Source: Candidatus Rokuibacteriota bacterium
Lineage (GTDB): Bacteria; Methylomirabilota; Methylomirabilia; Rokubacteriales; CSP1-6
Direction of reading: 5' to 3'
Length of the DNA stretch: 42,983 nt
NCBI GenBank assembly: GCA_016184125.1
Contig: JACPDG010000060.1
Coordinates: 1-42,983 of the forward strand
Below the pieces are notes generated by a model, which saw only the letters and a list, made by a program, of their open reading frames with translations, was not told where the DNA came from and made no database searches. Below, in pieces: positions 27,538-35,708 of the stretch. Both the position numbers and the translations under genes were made by a program. Each line of letters begins with the position of its first letter. Position 1 is the stretch's first letter.

Positions 27538-27888
27538 GTGAGCCGCCTGGTCCGCGCGCTTCCGGACATCGCGCGCCTGCTGGGACGGCTCGTCCGCGAC
27601 CCGACGCTGCCCCGCGGGGCGAAGCTCGCGCTCGCGGCCGCGGTCGTCTACCTGCTCAGCCCGCTGGATCTCGTTCCCGACCTGCTGCCGTTCCTCGGGG
27701 TGCTGGACGACCTCGCGATCGCCGCCGTCGTGCTCGACGGGATTCTCAACTGGGTGGACCGTCGCGTCGTGCTGCGCTACTGGCCGGGAACGCCCGAGTC
27801 GCTGGACACGCTCGCCCGCGTCGCCGGCGTCCTGTCCGTGTGGTTGCCGTCGAAAGTCAAGTCGCGCATCTTCGGTCGGGTCGCCTGA
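27538..27888 (+). CDS. YkvA/DUF1232 family membrane protein
   Basis: The product is 116 aa from GTG 27538. The family core is clear: RDPTLPRGAKLALAAAVVYL, then LSPLDLVPDLLPFLGVLDDL and AIAAVVLDGILNWV, giving two short hydrophobic helices around the SPLDLxPD motif. Function unknown. CAGGAGCGGTGCG precedes the start, and it follows the etfD-like gene by 22 nt, so probably the same transcript. Confidence 0.88.
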   Translation: MSRLVRALPDIARLLGRLVRDPTLPRGAKLALAAAVVYLLSPLDLVPDLLPFLGVLDDLAIAAVVLDGILNWVDRRVVLRYWPGTPESLDTLARVAGVLSVWLPSKVKSRIFGRVA

Positions 27889-28007
27889 CACCTGACGCTC
27901 TCACGCGCAGCTGACGTCCCCGGCGACATGCTGTCGCCAGCGCGACGATGTGTCGCGGCCGGCGCCGCGCCGCAGGCTTAGTGCCTCTACGCCAGACAGC
28001 GTAGCGA

Positions 28008-28036
28008 CCACGCCCTAGGCGTGGCACTGTTGTTGC
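28008..28036 (+). promoter_or_regulatory. sigma-54-type promoter overlapped by a palindrome
   Basis: TGGCAC (28022-28027), N5, TTGC (28033-28036), that is GG-N10-GC, the -24/-12 consensus. A CCACGCC-CTA-GGCGTGG palindrome (28008-28024) overlaps the -24 element and could block or position a protein. About 80-95 nt upstream lies TGTCGC-N4-GCGACG, a candidate enhancer-binding site. Confidence 0.55.
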
Positions 28037-28088
28037 GGATCATAGCCATGACGGAGTGCCATCCCCGGGACGTAGGAGGACCCAGGCT

Positions 28089-28316
28089 ATGACACGCGTG
28101 CTCACCGAGACCCAGCGGCGCGTCCTCTACCGGCGATGCTTCGACCACCTCGTCGCCTCCTGCACTCACTGCGAGAGGGGCTACATGCTCACCGAGCTTA
28201 CGTCCGGGCTCCCCGAGCACCGCGCGCACACGTGCCGGCAGTGCCGCGCCGACCTCACGCCGTCTCTCCTCGATCACCTGTATCGGTGCCGGGAGATCAA
28301 TCCACCGATCGCGTGA
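28089..28316 (+). CDS. small hypothetical CXXC protein
   Basis: The product is 75 aa: MTRVLTETQRRVLYRRCFDH, then SCTHCERGYML and HTCRQCRADLTPSLLDHLYR. The two CXXC pairs about 30 residues apart suggest a zinc-ribbon-like fold. No named family recognised. GTAGGAGGACCC gives a good ribosome site before ATG 28089. The sigma-54-type promoter ends about 52 nt upstream, suggesting control by an enhancer-binding activator, e.g. under nitrogen, stress or surface signals (inference). Confidence 0.7.
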   Translation: MTRVLTETQRRVLYRRCFDHLVASCTHCERGYMLTELTSGLPEHRAHTCRQCRADLTPSLLDHLYRCREINPPIA

Positions 28317-28375
28317 ACGGGCGGTAACGTCCCGGCAGCGCCGACCGGCGGCGCGTGGCTGAATGGACGGGGCCT

Positions 28376-28570
28376 TCAGGCGACCCCGCGGTCCTCGCCG
28401 TCGAAGTCGAGCCGCGCGATGTCCGTCGTGATCTGCAGGATCTCGACGTCACCCTTCCGCGTGCGTCGCACGACCTTGTCGCCTCGGCGGAGGGTGACCT
28501 TCACGTCGAAGCCCTGCGGAAGGGACGAAAGCGGCTGGCTCGGCCGGCGACGGAACCACGGCTTCTTCAT
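28376..28570 (-). CDS. small hypothetical basic protein
   Basis: The product is 64 aa: MKKPWFRRRPSQPLSSLPQG, then FDVKVTLRRGDKVVRRTRKG and ITTDIARLDFDG. The amphipathic beta-like text (DVKVTLRRGDKVVRR) looks like real protein. GGGAG lies 6 nt before the ATG on the minus strand. No family recognised, and overlapping frames on the other strand are less convincing. Confidence 0.5.
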   Translation of the reverse strand: MKKPWFRRRPSQPLSSLPQGFDVKVTLRRGDKVVRRTRKGDVEILQITTDIARLDFDGEDRGVA

Positions 28571-28679
28571 GGGACACTCCCGGACCGCGCGACCCTGCGA
28601 TCCTCACCCCGAGTGAACCACCCGGCATGCCCGCTGTCCATCATGCCGTCTACAGCGAGCACCGCCGCTCTGCGCCGCC

Positions 28680-29615
28680 TCATTTCACCGCGAGCGGATT
28701 GATCGGTGACCCGACGGCCCCGGTGATCGGGAGCGGCGGCGCGACGAACAGGAACTCGTAGACGCCGTCCGCTGCGCAGTCGCTCGCGAGCGCCTCGAGG
28801 TCGAAGATCTCGCCGACGAGCATCCCCATGGTCGGGATGAGGACCTGGTGGAGCGGCTGGTACGTGTCCGGGATCTCGTTGGGCCGCACCTCCATGCCCC
28901 ACGTATCGGTTGCGATGGCGGCGACCTGCTTCTCGAACAGCCAGCCGGCGGTGTGAAACGACAGGCCCGGGGCATCGCCGCCCGCGTAGTCGCCCCAGCC
29001 GTGACGCCGGCACATGGCCATCTGTCCCGTGCGGACGAGCAAGGCATCCCCCGTCCCGGCGGTCACACCGTGACTGCGGCACGCCGCGTCCAGGTCCTCG
29101 GCGGTGATCGCGTACCCGGGCTCGAGCCACTCCACGCCCTTGACGCGGGCGATGTCGAGCAGCACCCCGCGCGCGATGATGTGGCGGGCCATCCGCTCGA
29201 TGCCGTTCTTCTTCGCGCCCTCGCTCCCGACGAGGTTCGCGTCGTACCCGTTCCAGAGGCGCCCGTCGAGAAAGCAGTGCGCGAGCGCGTCCCACTGGGT
29301 CCCGCACTGGAGCGCCATGATGACCATGTCGTCCGCGAAGCCGACGCCGCCCGGGCGCACGAACGCGCCGGACGTGAAATCCGGACCGGTGAGGATCATC
29401 CGGTGGATCGGGTTGAAGCGCCTCGGCTGATTGATCTGCGGGCCCTCGCGGTCGAACGGGATCGCGAGGGAGAACGTCACGCCACGCCGGGGCAGCCGCG
29501 TGGCGCGCACGATCGCCTCGGGCGTGATGTAGTTCAGCGTCCCGAGCTGGTCGTCGGGCCCCCACTTGCCCCAGCTGCGGAACTTCGCGCACGCCTCGCG
29601 CACGATGTCGCTCAT
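28680..29615 (-). CDS. cyclase/kynurenine formamidase-like hydrolase
   Basis: The product is 311 aa and starts MSDIVREACAKFRSWGKWGP; AGGAGG lies 7 nt before ATG 29615. It belongs to the metal-dependent cyclase family (PF04199 type): the HxGTHxDxxxH-type metal motif appears as QCGTQWDALAHCF, with LDIARVKGVEWLEPG and LLVRTGQMA later. The first His positions are altered (QCGTQ), as in the long cyclase subgroup. Substrate unknown. The open frame runs upstream into repeat A3, but those extra codons (MGGLSRPPKPP) are repeat-derived and not part of the protein. Confidence 0.88.
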   Translation of the reverse strand: MSDIVREACAKFRSWGKWGPDDQLGTLNYITPEAIVRATRLPRRGVTFSLAIPFDREGPQINQPRRFNPIHRMILTGPDFTSGAFVRPGGVGFADDMVIMALQCGTQWDALAHCFLDGRLWNGYDANLVGSEGAKKNGIERMARHIIARGVLLDIARVKGVEWLEPGYAITAEDLDAACRSHGVTAGTGDALLVRTGQMAMCRRHGWGDYAGGDAPGLSFHTAGWLFEKQVAAIATDTWGMEVRPNEIPDTYQPLHQVLIPTMGMLVGEIFDLEALASDCAADGVYEFLFVAPPLPITGAVGSPINPLAVK

Positions 29616-29644
29616 GGTCCGCCTCCTGTCCGGTGTCAGAGCCC

Positions 29645-29741
29645 GTGAACGAATCCCAGGCCTCGAGCCGCGCCCCGGGTCCCCCGGGGCGCGTGCGAGC
29701 GCGGGGGGTTTGGGGGGCCTCGATAGTCCCCCCATGAACTC
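29645..29741. repeat. family A palindromic repeat, tandem copy 1
   Basis: GTGAACGAATCCC, then a perfect hairpin at 29670-29692 (stem GCGCCCCGGG, TCC loop), GCGAGCGC, and the core 29703-29733 of six G, TTT, six G, CCTCGATAGT, six C, ending CATGAACTCAG. Confidence 0.92.
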
Positions 29742-29748
29742 AGCGGTT

Positions 29749-29846
29749 GTGAACGAAGCCCGTCCCCGAGGGCCGTCCCGGGTTTCCCGGGACGGCTCCG
29801 AGCGCCCGGGGGTTTGGGGGGCCTCGATAGTCCCCCCATGATTTCA
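29749..29846. repeat. family A palindromic repeat, tandem copy 2
   Basis: GTGAACGAAGCCC, hairpin 29772-29796 (11-bp stem GCCGTCCCGGG, TTT loop), CTCCGAGCGC, and the core 29808-29837 with five instead of six leading G. Its last bases overlap the stop codon of the cyclase gene on the minus strand. It is separated from the previous copy by 7 nt. Confidence 0.92.
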
Positions 29847-30509
29847 GACCGCGGCGTAGAAGCGGGCAGGCGCCCCCTCGGTGCCCGCGATCTTGTAGAA
29901 CGGTCCGTAGAAGTCGACTCGCCGTCGGGGCAGCGCGCCGAGGTTCGTCAGCCCCTCCATGATCACCACGCCGGCGCCGAGGATCACTCGGTGCATCGGG
30001 AAGTCCTCCGACGTGAACTCGGGCAGGCGCGCGCAGTACTCCTCGAAGAAGTCGAACCCGATGTTCTTCGGTCCCTTCGCCACGAGCCACTCCGCGGCGG
30101 CCGGCGGGAACCACGGTGACTGCGTGAAGTAGTCCGGCCACTTGCCGTACATCCGGTCGGTCCAGTCGGTGCGCAGCAGGACGATGTCTCCCCGGCGCAC
30201 GTCGTCCGCGCCACCCCGGCGGAGGTCGTCGATCGTGATCTCGTGGTTCGATCCGACCCACGACAGGTCGACGATCGTGGCCTCGCCGATGACCTGGTCG
30301 AGCGAGAGCTCCGCGGTGGTGATGCCGTTTTTGAAGACGTGCAGCGGCGAGTCGATGTGCGCGCCGGTGTGCAGGCTCTGTCGCACGCTCGACACCTGCC
30401 AGAAGCCCGGGCCCCGGCGGTGCGGGGTGACCTCCAGGCGCATGTTCGTGCTCGGAGGGCTCATCGTGGTGTCGTCCACGGTCACGGACAGGTCGATGTA
30501 CTGAGGCAT
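29844..30509 (-). CDS. second cyclase family hydrolase
   Basis: The product is 221 aa from ATG 30509 (MPQYIDLSVTVDDTTMSPPS), preceded by AAAGGACGG on the minus strand. The metal motif HTGAHIDSPLHVF fits the cyclase consensus (HxGTHxDxPxH) well, with VDLSWVGSNHEITIDDL and DIVLLRTDWTD. It is a shorter, canonical member beside the long one at 28680. They are separated by two tandem repeats; both may act on ring-opened or amide substrates, perhaps linked to the Liv transporter operon nearby (inference). Confidence 0.9.
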   Translation of the reverse strand: MPQYIDLSVTVDDTTMSPPSTNMRLEVTPHRRGPGFWQVSSVRQSLHTGAHIDSPLHVFKNGITTAELSLDQVIGEATIVDLSWVGSNHEITIDDLRRGGADDVRRGDIVLLRTDWTDRMYGKWPDYFTQSPWFPPAAAEWLVAKGPKNIGFDFFEEYCARLPEFTSEDFPMHRVILGAGVVIMEGLTNLGALPRRRVDFYGPFYKIAGTEGAPARFYAAV

Positions 30510-30593
30510 GCGTCCGTCCTTTCTCATCCGCCGCGCGTCATGATTGCCCGGCGGCGTCCCGATGTGCTATGTCTCGCTACCAGGGCACGGTTG

Positions 30594-32639
30594 ATGGGTC
30601 TCCAGCGTCTCTTCGTGCGTACCGTGGGACTCCGGGAAGCGGCGTCGACCATCTTCGCGCTCGTCACGCTCCTGCCGTTTCTCGTCCTGCTGTACTTCCT
30701 CTATCGGCTCGACGCGCTCAGCGAGCCCGAAGCGCAGGCCGGGCTGTTCCTGGCACTCCTGCTGGCCGTCCTCGGCTTCGTGATGCTCCAGCAGGTCATG
30801 GCGCGTGTCAGCGGCCTGGCGCGCGCCGTCGCCGAGGGCGGCGAGCCGACCGCAAAGGCCGAAATCGCCAGGGCGCGCGTATCGGGCCTGGGGGACGTCG
30901 CCGAGATCAGTCAGATCGGCACGGCGTTCGCCCGCATGCTCGACGACCTCCGAATGTCGACTGAGCGTCTCGAGGACCTCGTCTTCAAGCTCGGCGCGCT
31001 GAGCGAGATGGTCGAGCTCGCCGCGCGCGTGCCGAACATCCAGGAGCTGATGGCCCTCGTGCTGGAACGTACCATGCGGACCGTCCGTGCGACGACCGGC
31101 TCCATCATGCTCGTGGACCACGATCGACAGAAGCTCCGCGTGGTCGCCGCGCGTGGGAACAGGGAGGGCGCCGGCGGCGCGGAGTACGCGCTCGGCGAAG
31201 GCGTGCCTGGCGTCGTCGCGCAGTTCGGGGAGACGGTCGTCGTCGACGACGTGTCGCGCGACCCGCGCTTCGCCGGCGATGCGCGGTATGCCGGCGGGAG
31301 CTTCCTCTGCCTGCCGGTCCGCGTCGAGGACCGGATCATCGGCGTCGTCAACCTCGCCCGCCAGAACGGATCCGCCACGCCGCACGGATTCACGCCGACG
31401 GATCTCCAGTTCCTCCAGACGCTCATGAGCCACATCGCGTACTCGGTCGACAATGCACGGCTCCTCGAGGAGACGCGGCAGGCGGCCGCACGGCTCGAGC
31501 AGGCGCTCACGGAGCTCCAGACGGCGCAGACGAGGCTCGTGGAAGGCGAGACGCTGCGCGCGATGGGGCAGATGGCATCCGGCATGGCGCATCACCTGAA
31601 CAACCTCCTGGCGGTCGTGTCCGGCCGGATCCAGCTGCTCCTCATGCAGATCCGCGAGTCCCAGGTCCGGCGCCCGCTCGAGATCGCCAAGCAGGCGACC
31701 GAGGATGCCGCCGAGGTCGTGCGCCGGGTGCTCGAGTTCACGGCACGGCAGCCGGTCGTCGGCCCGAGCAGCGCCGACGTCAACCAGCTCGTACGCGAGG
31801 TGCTCGAGCTCACGCGGCCGCGATGGCACGACCAGGCGCAGCTCGCCGGCGTCGCGATCGAGGCGGCGCTCCAGCTCGAGAACGTCGCGCCCGTCGCCGG
31901 CGAGGTGAGCGGGCTGCGCGAGGTGCTGATGAACCTCGTGCTCAACGCCATCGATGCGATGCCGAAGGGCGGACGCCTGACGATCCGCACGTGGATGACC
32001 GGCGGCCACGTGTACTGCGCCGTCGCCGACACCGGGGTCGGCATGTCGGAGGACGTGCGCCACAGGATCTTCGAGCCGTTCTTCACCACGAAAGGGCCTC
32101 AGGGGGTCGGGCTCGGCCTGTCGGTCTCGCACGCGATCATCGAGCGCCATCGCGGTGCGATGACGGTCGAGAGCGAGAGCGGGGTCGGCACCACGGTCAC
32201 GTTCAACCTGCCTGCCGCCTCGCGTGAGGAGACGGTGCGCCCGGTGCTGACCAACCCCCGCATGATCGTTGTCCCGCTCCGCATTCTGCTCGTGGACGAC
32301 GAGGCGGAGGTGCGCGCCGCCCTCGCTGACTCGCTGTCCGCTCACGGCCACACCGTGATCGAGGCCTCGAACGGCCGCGAGGCACTCGACCGGCTCGAGG
32401 CCGGCCAGGCGGCCGACCTGATCCTCACGGACCTCGGCATGCCGGAAATGACGGGCTGGGAGCTCGCCCGCATCGTCAAGGAGCGATCGCCGGACATGCC
32501 GGTCGGTCTGATCACCGGCTGGGGCCTGCGCCCTCTCGGCACCGAGGAGCAGCGCCGCGCCGTCGACTTCGTCGTCGCGAAGCCCTTCACCATCGACGGT
32601 CTCCTCGGAGCGATCACCGAAGCGAGCGCGGCGCGCTGA
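30594..32639 (+). CDS. GAF-containing hybrid histidine kinase with C-terminal receiver
   Basis: The product is 681 aa. Two N-terminal membrane helices (FALVTLLPFLVLLYFLYRL, LFLALLLAVLGFVMLQQVM) lead into a linker, a GAF domain (about 135-300: TTGSIMLVDHDRQKLRVVAA, FLCLPVRVEDRIIGVVNLAR) and HisKA (SGMAHHLNNLLAVVSG, with phospho-His about 333). The HATPase follows (NLVLNAIDAMPKGG, DTGVGM, GVGLGLSVSHAI), then a receiver (RILLVDDEAEVRAAL, phospho-Asp about 613 in ILTDLGMPE, VVAKPF). The helices have almost no extracellular loop, so the signal is probably intracellular. No DNA-binding partner is adjacent. ATG 30594 is preceded by a weak site; TTG 30591 is possible. Confidence 0.92.
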   Translation: MGLQRLFVRTVGLREAASTIFALVTLLPFLVLLYFLYRLDALSEPEAQAGLFLALLLAVLGFVMLQQVMARVSGLARAVAEGGEPTAKAEIARARVSGLGDVAEISQIGTAFARMLDDLRMSTERLEDLVFKLGALSEMVELAARVPNIQELMALVLERTMRTVRATTGSIMLVDHDRQKLRVVAARGNREGAGGAEYALGEGVPGVVAQFGETVVVDDVSRDPRFAGDARYAGGSFLCLPVRVEDRIIGVVNLARQNGSATPHGFTPTDLQFLQTLMSHIAYSVDNARLLEETRQAAARLEQALTELQTAQTRLVEGETLRAMGQMASGMAHHLNNLLAVVSGRIQLLLMQIRESQVRRPLEIAKQATEDAAEVVRRVLEFTARQPVVGPSSADVNQLVREVLELTRPRWHDQAQLAGVAIEAALQLENVAPVAGEVSGLREVLMNLVLNAIDAMPKGGRLTIRTWMTGGHVYCAVADTGVGMSEDVRHRIFEPFFTTKGPQGVGLGLSVSHAIIERHRGAMTVESESGVGTTVTFNLPAASREETVRPVLTNPRMIVVPLRILLVDDEAEVRAALADSLSAHGHTVIEASNGREALDRLEAGQAADLILTDLGMPEMTGWELARIVKERSPDMPVGLITGWGLRPLGTEEQRRAVDFVVAKPFTIDGLLGAITEASAAR

Positions 32640-32652
32640 CAGCGGGGGGCAC

Positions 32653-32736
32653 GTGAACCCGAGGAGCGGCCCGGGTTTCCCGGGCCGTTTCCGAGCCGCC
32701 ATCGGGGGGCTTGGGGGGCATCGATAGTCCCCCCAA
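32653..32736. repeat. family A palindromic repeat between convergent genes
   Basis: GTGAACCCGAGGAG, hairpin 32667-32687 (9-bp stem CGGCCCGGG, TTT loop), TTCCGAGC, core 32704-32734 identical in layout to the cytochrome copy (CTT and CATCGATAGT). It ends 3 nt before the stop codon of the LLM oxidoreductase and 13 nt after the kinase gene, so it is placed to terminate both transcripts. Confidence 0.92.
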
Positions 32737-32739
32737 ATC

Positions 32740-33801
32740 TCACAGAAAGCGCGGCATGACCTCGCGCGCGAAGAGCTCCATTGACCGGCGCACGAGCCGG
32801 TGCGGGAGCCCGCCGAAGTTCATCCAGCAGAGCACCTGACCGACGCCCAGCTGCCGCATCCGCTCGATGTGGCGCGCCACGGTCTCCGGCGAGCCGAACG
32901 CGAGCGTCTCGGCGACGAGGCCTTCCCACGTGACCCTCGACAGCCGTTCGGCCATGGCGCGGAACGCCGGCTGCAGCGTGGGATGGGCGTCCTCGATGCG
33001 CTCGGGAATCACGAAGCGGCGGAAGGAGTCCTGATACCACATCTCCGCCTCGCGCGTGTCCGCGAGCGCCTGCGCATCGGTCGGCGCGACGTAGATGTGG
33101 CGCGAGACGCCCCACCGCGACAGGAGCGCGGCGACCTCGGTCTCGGCGCGGCCGGCCTTCTCGAGCGTCGCCACGTAGAGATCCCGGTTCTGCACGAGCT
33201 GGTCGAGGCTCCCGTAGAGGACGGAGTTCAGCATCGGCCAGCCGCGGAGCGCCGTGGACTCGATGCCGTCCTTCGAGACGCAGACCTGGTACATCGGCGG
33301 ATGGGGGGACTGGAGCGGCTTCGGGAGCACCCGCACGCCGGAGCACCGGTAGACCTTGCCGGCGTGATCGACGCGGTCCTCGCTCCACAACCGGAGCATG
33401 AGGTCGATCGTCTCGTCGAAGCGCTCCCGGCTCTCGATCTGCGGCACCCGGTATCCCGCGAACTCGACGGGCCGGTTGCCGCGGCCGACGCCGACGTCGA
33501 GACGTCCGCGCGACAGGATGTCGACGAGGGCGAGCTGCTCGGCCAGCCGGATCGGGTGATGGAAGGGGAGGATCGCGGCGGCGAGCCCGATGCGCACCCG
33601 GCGCGTGCGCGACGCCGCTGCGGCGGCGAGCGTCGCCGGATCGACGGCGAGCCCGTACTCGATGAAGTGATGCTCGGTCAGCCAGACCTCGTCGAAGCCG
33701 AGCTCCTCCGACCACTCGATCTGCTCGAGCTCCTGGTCGATGACCTGCTGGTGCGTGAGGCCCGGTGCCGCCTGGAAGAAGAAGAACGTCCCGAATCGCA
33801 T
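32740..33801 (-). CDS. LLM class flavin-dependent oxidoreductase
   Basis: Luciferase-like monooxygenase of 353 aa. It starts MRFGTFFFFQAAPGLTHQQV and has WSEELGFDEVWLTEHHFIEY, RIGLAAAILPFHHPIRLAEQ and DILSRGRLDVGVGRGNRP, all typical of the bacterial luciferase-like fold, with FMNH2 or F420 as cofactor. The ATG at 33801 is preferred over GTG 33807 because GGAGGG lies about 6 nt upstream. It is the last gene of the long minus-strand operon and is followed by a family A repeat. Confidence 0.92.
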   Translation of the reverse strand: MRFGTFFFFQAAPGLTHQQVIDQELEQIEWSEELGFDEVWLTEHHFIEYGLAVDPATLAAAAASRTRRVRIGLAAAILPFHHPIRLAEQLALVDILSRGRLDVGVGRGNRPVEFAGYRVPQIESRERFDETIDLMLRLWSEDRVDHAGKVYRCSGVRVLPKPLQSPHPPMYQVCVSKDGIESTALRGWPMLNSVLYGSLDQLVQNRDLYVATLEKAGRAETEVAALLSRWGVSRHIYVAPTDAQALADTREAEMWYQDSFRRFVIPERIEDAHPTLQPAFRAMAERLSRVTWEGLVAETLAFGSPETVARHIERMRQLGVGQVLCWMNFGGLPHRLVRRSMELFAREVMPRFL

Positions 33802-33803
33802 CC

Positions 33804-33908
33804 TCACCCTCCGAGGCCGGCCAGGGCCTCGAGCAGCCGGCCGGCGACGGCGGTCCCGAGCAGGCCGACCCCGATCACCGCGACCCGTTTCACTGCCGTT
33901 CCGGCCAT
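33804..33908 (-). pseudogene. NAD(P)-binding dehydrogenase remnant (6PGDH-like)
   Basis: The 34-codon frame encodes MAGTAVKRVAVIGVGLLGTA, then VAGRLLEALAGLGG and stop. VIGVGLLGTAVAGRLL is the Rossmann GxGxxG start of 3-hydroxyisobutyrate or 6-phosphogluconate dehydrogenase-like proteins (about 290 aa); EALAGLGG would normally follow some 20 residues later. Thus the middle of the first domain and everything after are lost, while the ATG is kept. The stop codon overlaps the GTG just ahead of the LLM gene. Confidence 0.6.
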
Positions 33909-33969
33909 GCGGCCCGCCGCCTCTCGCGCCGGTCGCCCGTCGACGTCCCCGGTATGGCTCGCCACCGTC

Positions 33970-34665
33970 TCACACTCCGAGGTACTGCGATTTCACGTCG
34001 GCCCGCGCCCAGAGGTCGTCTGGCGTCGACGAGTGGACGATGCGGCCGCGGGAGAGCACGTGGACGTAGTCCGCGACGCCGAGCGCGAGCGGCAGGTTCT
34101 GCTCGACCAGCAGGATCGAAAGTCCCTCGCGCTTGAGACTCTCGATGATCCGTCCGACCTCGCGGACCAGTAATGGCGCGAGACCCTCGGTCGGCTCGTC
34201 CATGAGCAGCAGCTCGGGATTGCCCATGAGCGCTCGCGCGATCGCGAGCATCTGCTGCTCGCCGCCCGAGAGCTTGCCGGCGCGGTTCGCCGCGCGCTCG
34301 CGGAGCCGCGGAAAGAGGTCGAGCACGCGGTCGAGCGTCCACGGGCCGCCGTTGCGGCGCGCGGCGACCGTGAGGTTCTCCATCACCGTGAGGGACGGAA
34401 AGACGCGGCGACCCTGCGGCACCAGCCCGAGCCCGAGCCCCACGATCCGGTTCGACGCCCAGCCGGTGACGTCCCGGTCCTTGAGGACGACGCGTCCTCG
34501 CCGCGGCGGCGTGAAGCCGACCACGGAGCGGATCAACGTCGTCTTGCCCATGCCGTTGCGTCCGAGGAGGCCGACGACCTCGCCGCGCGCGACCCGGAGC
34601 GAGAGACCCTGCAGCACGTAGCTGTCACCGTAGTACGTGTGGACGTCCTGGACGTCGAGCATCAT
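33970..34665 (-). CDS. livF: branched-chain amino acid-type ABC transporter ATPase LivF
   Basis: Cytosolic ATPase subunit for import of branched-chain amino acids or related carboxylates and amides. The product is 231 aa, the LivF length. MLDVQDVHTYYGDSYVLQGL, Walker A GRNGMGKTT, signature LSGGEQQMLAIARAL, Walker B LLLMDEPTEGLAP and GLSILLVEQNLPLAL are plain. Two ATG codons (34665, 34662) occur; the first overlaps the dehydrogenase stop (ATGA type). Confidence 0.95.
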   Translation of the reverse strand: MMLDVQDVHTYYGDSYVLQGLSLRVARGEVVGLLGRNGMGKTTLIRSVVGFTPPRRGRVVLKDRDVTGWASNRIVGLGLGLVPQGRRVFPSLTVMENLTVAARRNGGPWTLDRVLDLFPRLRERAANRAGKLSGGEQQMLAIARALMGNPELLLMDEPTEGLAPLLVREVGRIIESLKREGLSILLVEQNLPLALGVADYVHVLSRGRIVHSSTPDDLWARADVKSQYLGV

Positions 34666-35708
34666 CCGATCTCGAGCGCGGCGCGACCCACGAGGGCGTT
34701 GTCCCGGACCAGCCGGTGCGCCTCTTCGGCCGCGTCGAGCGGGAACGTGCGCGTGACGACGGCACGGAGTCGCCGCTGCCGGAGGAGCTCGAGCGTCTGG
34801 GCGATCTCGGTGAGCGTCACGTATCGCGAGCCGTGGATCTCGAGCGCCCGGTTGAGGACGAGCTGCGCGTCGACGGAGAACGTGGGCTCGACACCGAAGA
34901 CCTGTCGCGGCCGGCTTCCGACGACGACCAGGCGGCCGGCGGGCGCGAGCGACGCCAGACACGCCTCGAGCGTCTCGCGCGACGCGACGAAGTCGATGGC
35001 GGCGTCGACGCCCCGACCCTCCGTGAGGGCGAGCGCCTGACGCGCGAGCGGCTCGCGCCGGACGTCGACGAGCTCGTCGGCGCCGACCGTCCTCGCCATC
35101 TCGAGCTTCGCGTCCGCGAGGTCGGCGGCGAGCACGCGGCCCCCGCAGAGCTTCGCCATCTGCACGGCATGGATGCCGACGCCGCCGCCGGCGCCGACGA
35201 TGAGCACGTCGTCTCCGGGGCCGACTCGCGCCTCTTCTCGGCACGCGTGCAGCGGCGTCGCGATCGCGTCGGAGGCCACCGCCGCGTCGACGTCGGCGAC
35301 GCCGTCCGGGATGCGAACCAGGTTGAGCGCGGGGACCGCCATGTACTCGGCGTAGGCGCCGTCCAAGGCCATGCCGACGTACCCCCGGAACGCCGTGCAC
35401 AGCGTCTCGCGAGCGCTCCGGCAGTACCGGCAGGCATGGCACGTGAGGTAGAAGTGACTCGTGACGCGGTCGCCGGGGCGGACGTTCGTCACGTCCGGCC
35501 CGATCTCGACGACCTCACCGGCGACCTCGTGCCCGGGGATGCGCGGGAAGGCCGTCACGCGTCCCGGCACGGCGATCATGATGACGACGGTCAGGCCGAC
35601 GCCCGCGGCCCGCACGCGGACCAGGGCGTCACTGGGGCCGATCTTCGGCCGGGGAACCTCGCGCCGCTCGAGCGGTGCGCCGAGGGCGGGCAGCACCATG
35701 GCCTTCAT
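34662..35708 (-). CDS. zinc-type alcohol dehydrogenase family protein
   Basis: Medium-chain dehydrogenase/reductase of 348 aa. Visible are the structural-zinc loop CHACRYCRSARETLC, GHEVAGEVVEIG with the catalytic-zinc His-Glu, and the Rossmann loop VLIVGAGGGVGIHAV. The usual catalytic Cys (GVCxTD in most members) is replaced: AAGVGLTVVIM. So the catalytic zinc may be held differently or be absent. It lies inside the Liv transporter operon between livG and livF with 4-nt overlaps, suggesting it acts on the transported compound or its derivative. Confidence 0.9.
   Translation of the reverse strand: MKAMVLPALGAPLERREVPRPKIGPSDALVRVRAAGVGLTVVIMIAVPGRVTAFPRIPGHEVAGEVVEIGPDVTNVRPGDRVTSHFYLTCHACRYCRSARETLCTAFRGYVGMALDGAYAEYMAVPALNLVRIPDGVADVDAAVASDAIATPLHACREEARVGPGDDVLIVGAGGGVGIHAVQMAKLCGGRVLAADLADAKLEMARTVGADELVDVRREPLARQALALTEGRGVDAAIDFVASRETLEACLASLAPAGRLVVVGSRPRQVFGVEPTFSVDAQLVLNRALEIHGSRYVTLTEIAQTLELLRQRRLRAVVTRTFPLDAAEEAHRLVRDNALVGRAALEIG

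Noticed and set aside
29615..29735. N-terminal extension of the cyclase gene (MGGLSRPPKPP...)
   Set aside because: It is the translation of repeat A3. A good ribosome site and family-like start exist at 29615.
29645..29846. CRISPR-like array
   Set aside because: Only two tandem units of about 97 nt with a 7-nt gap, each with internal hairpins; no spacers and no cas genes.
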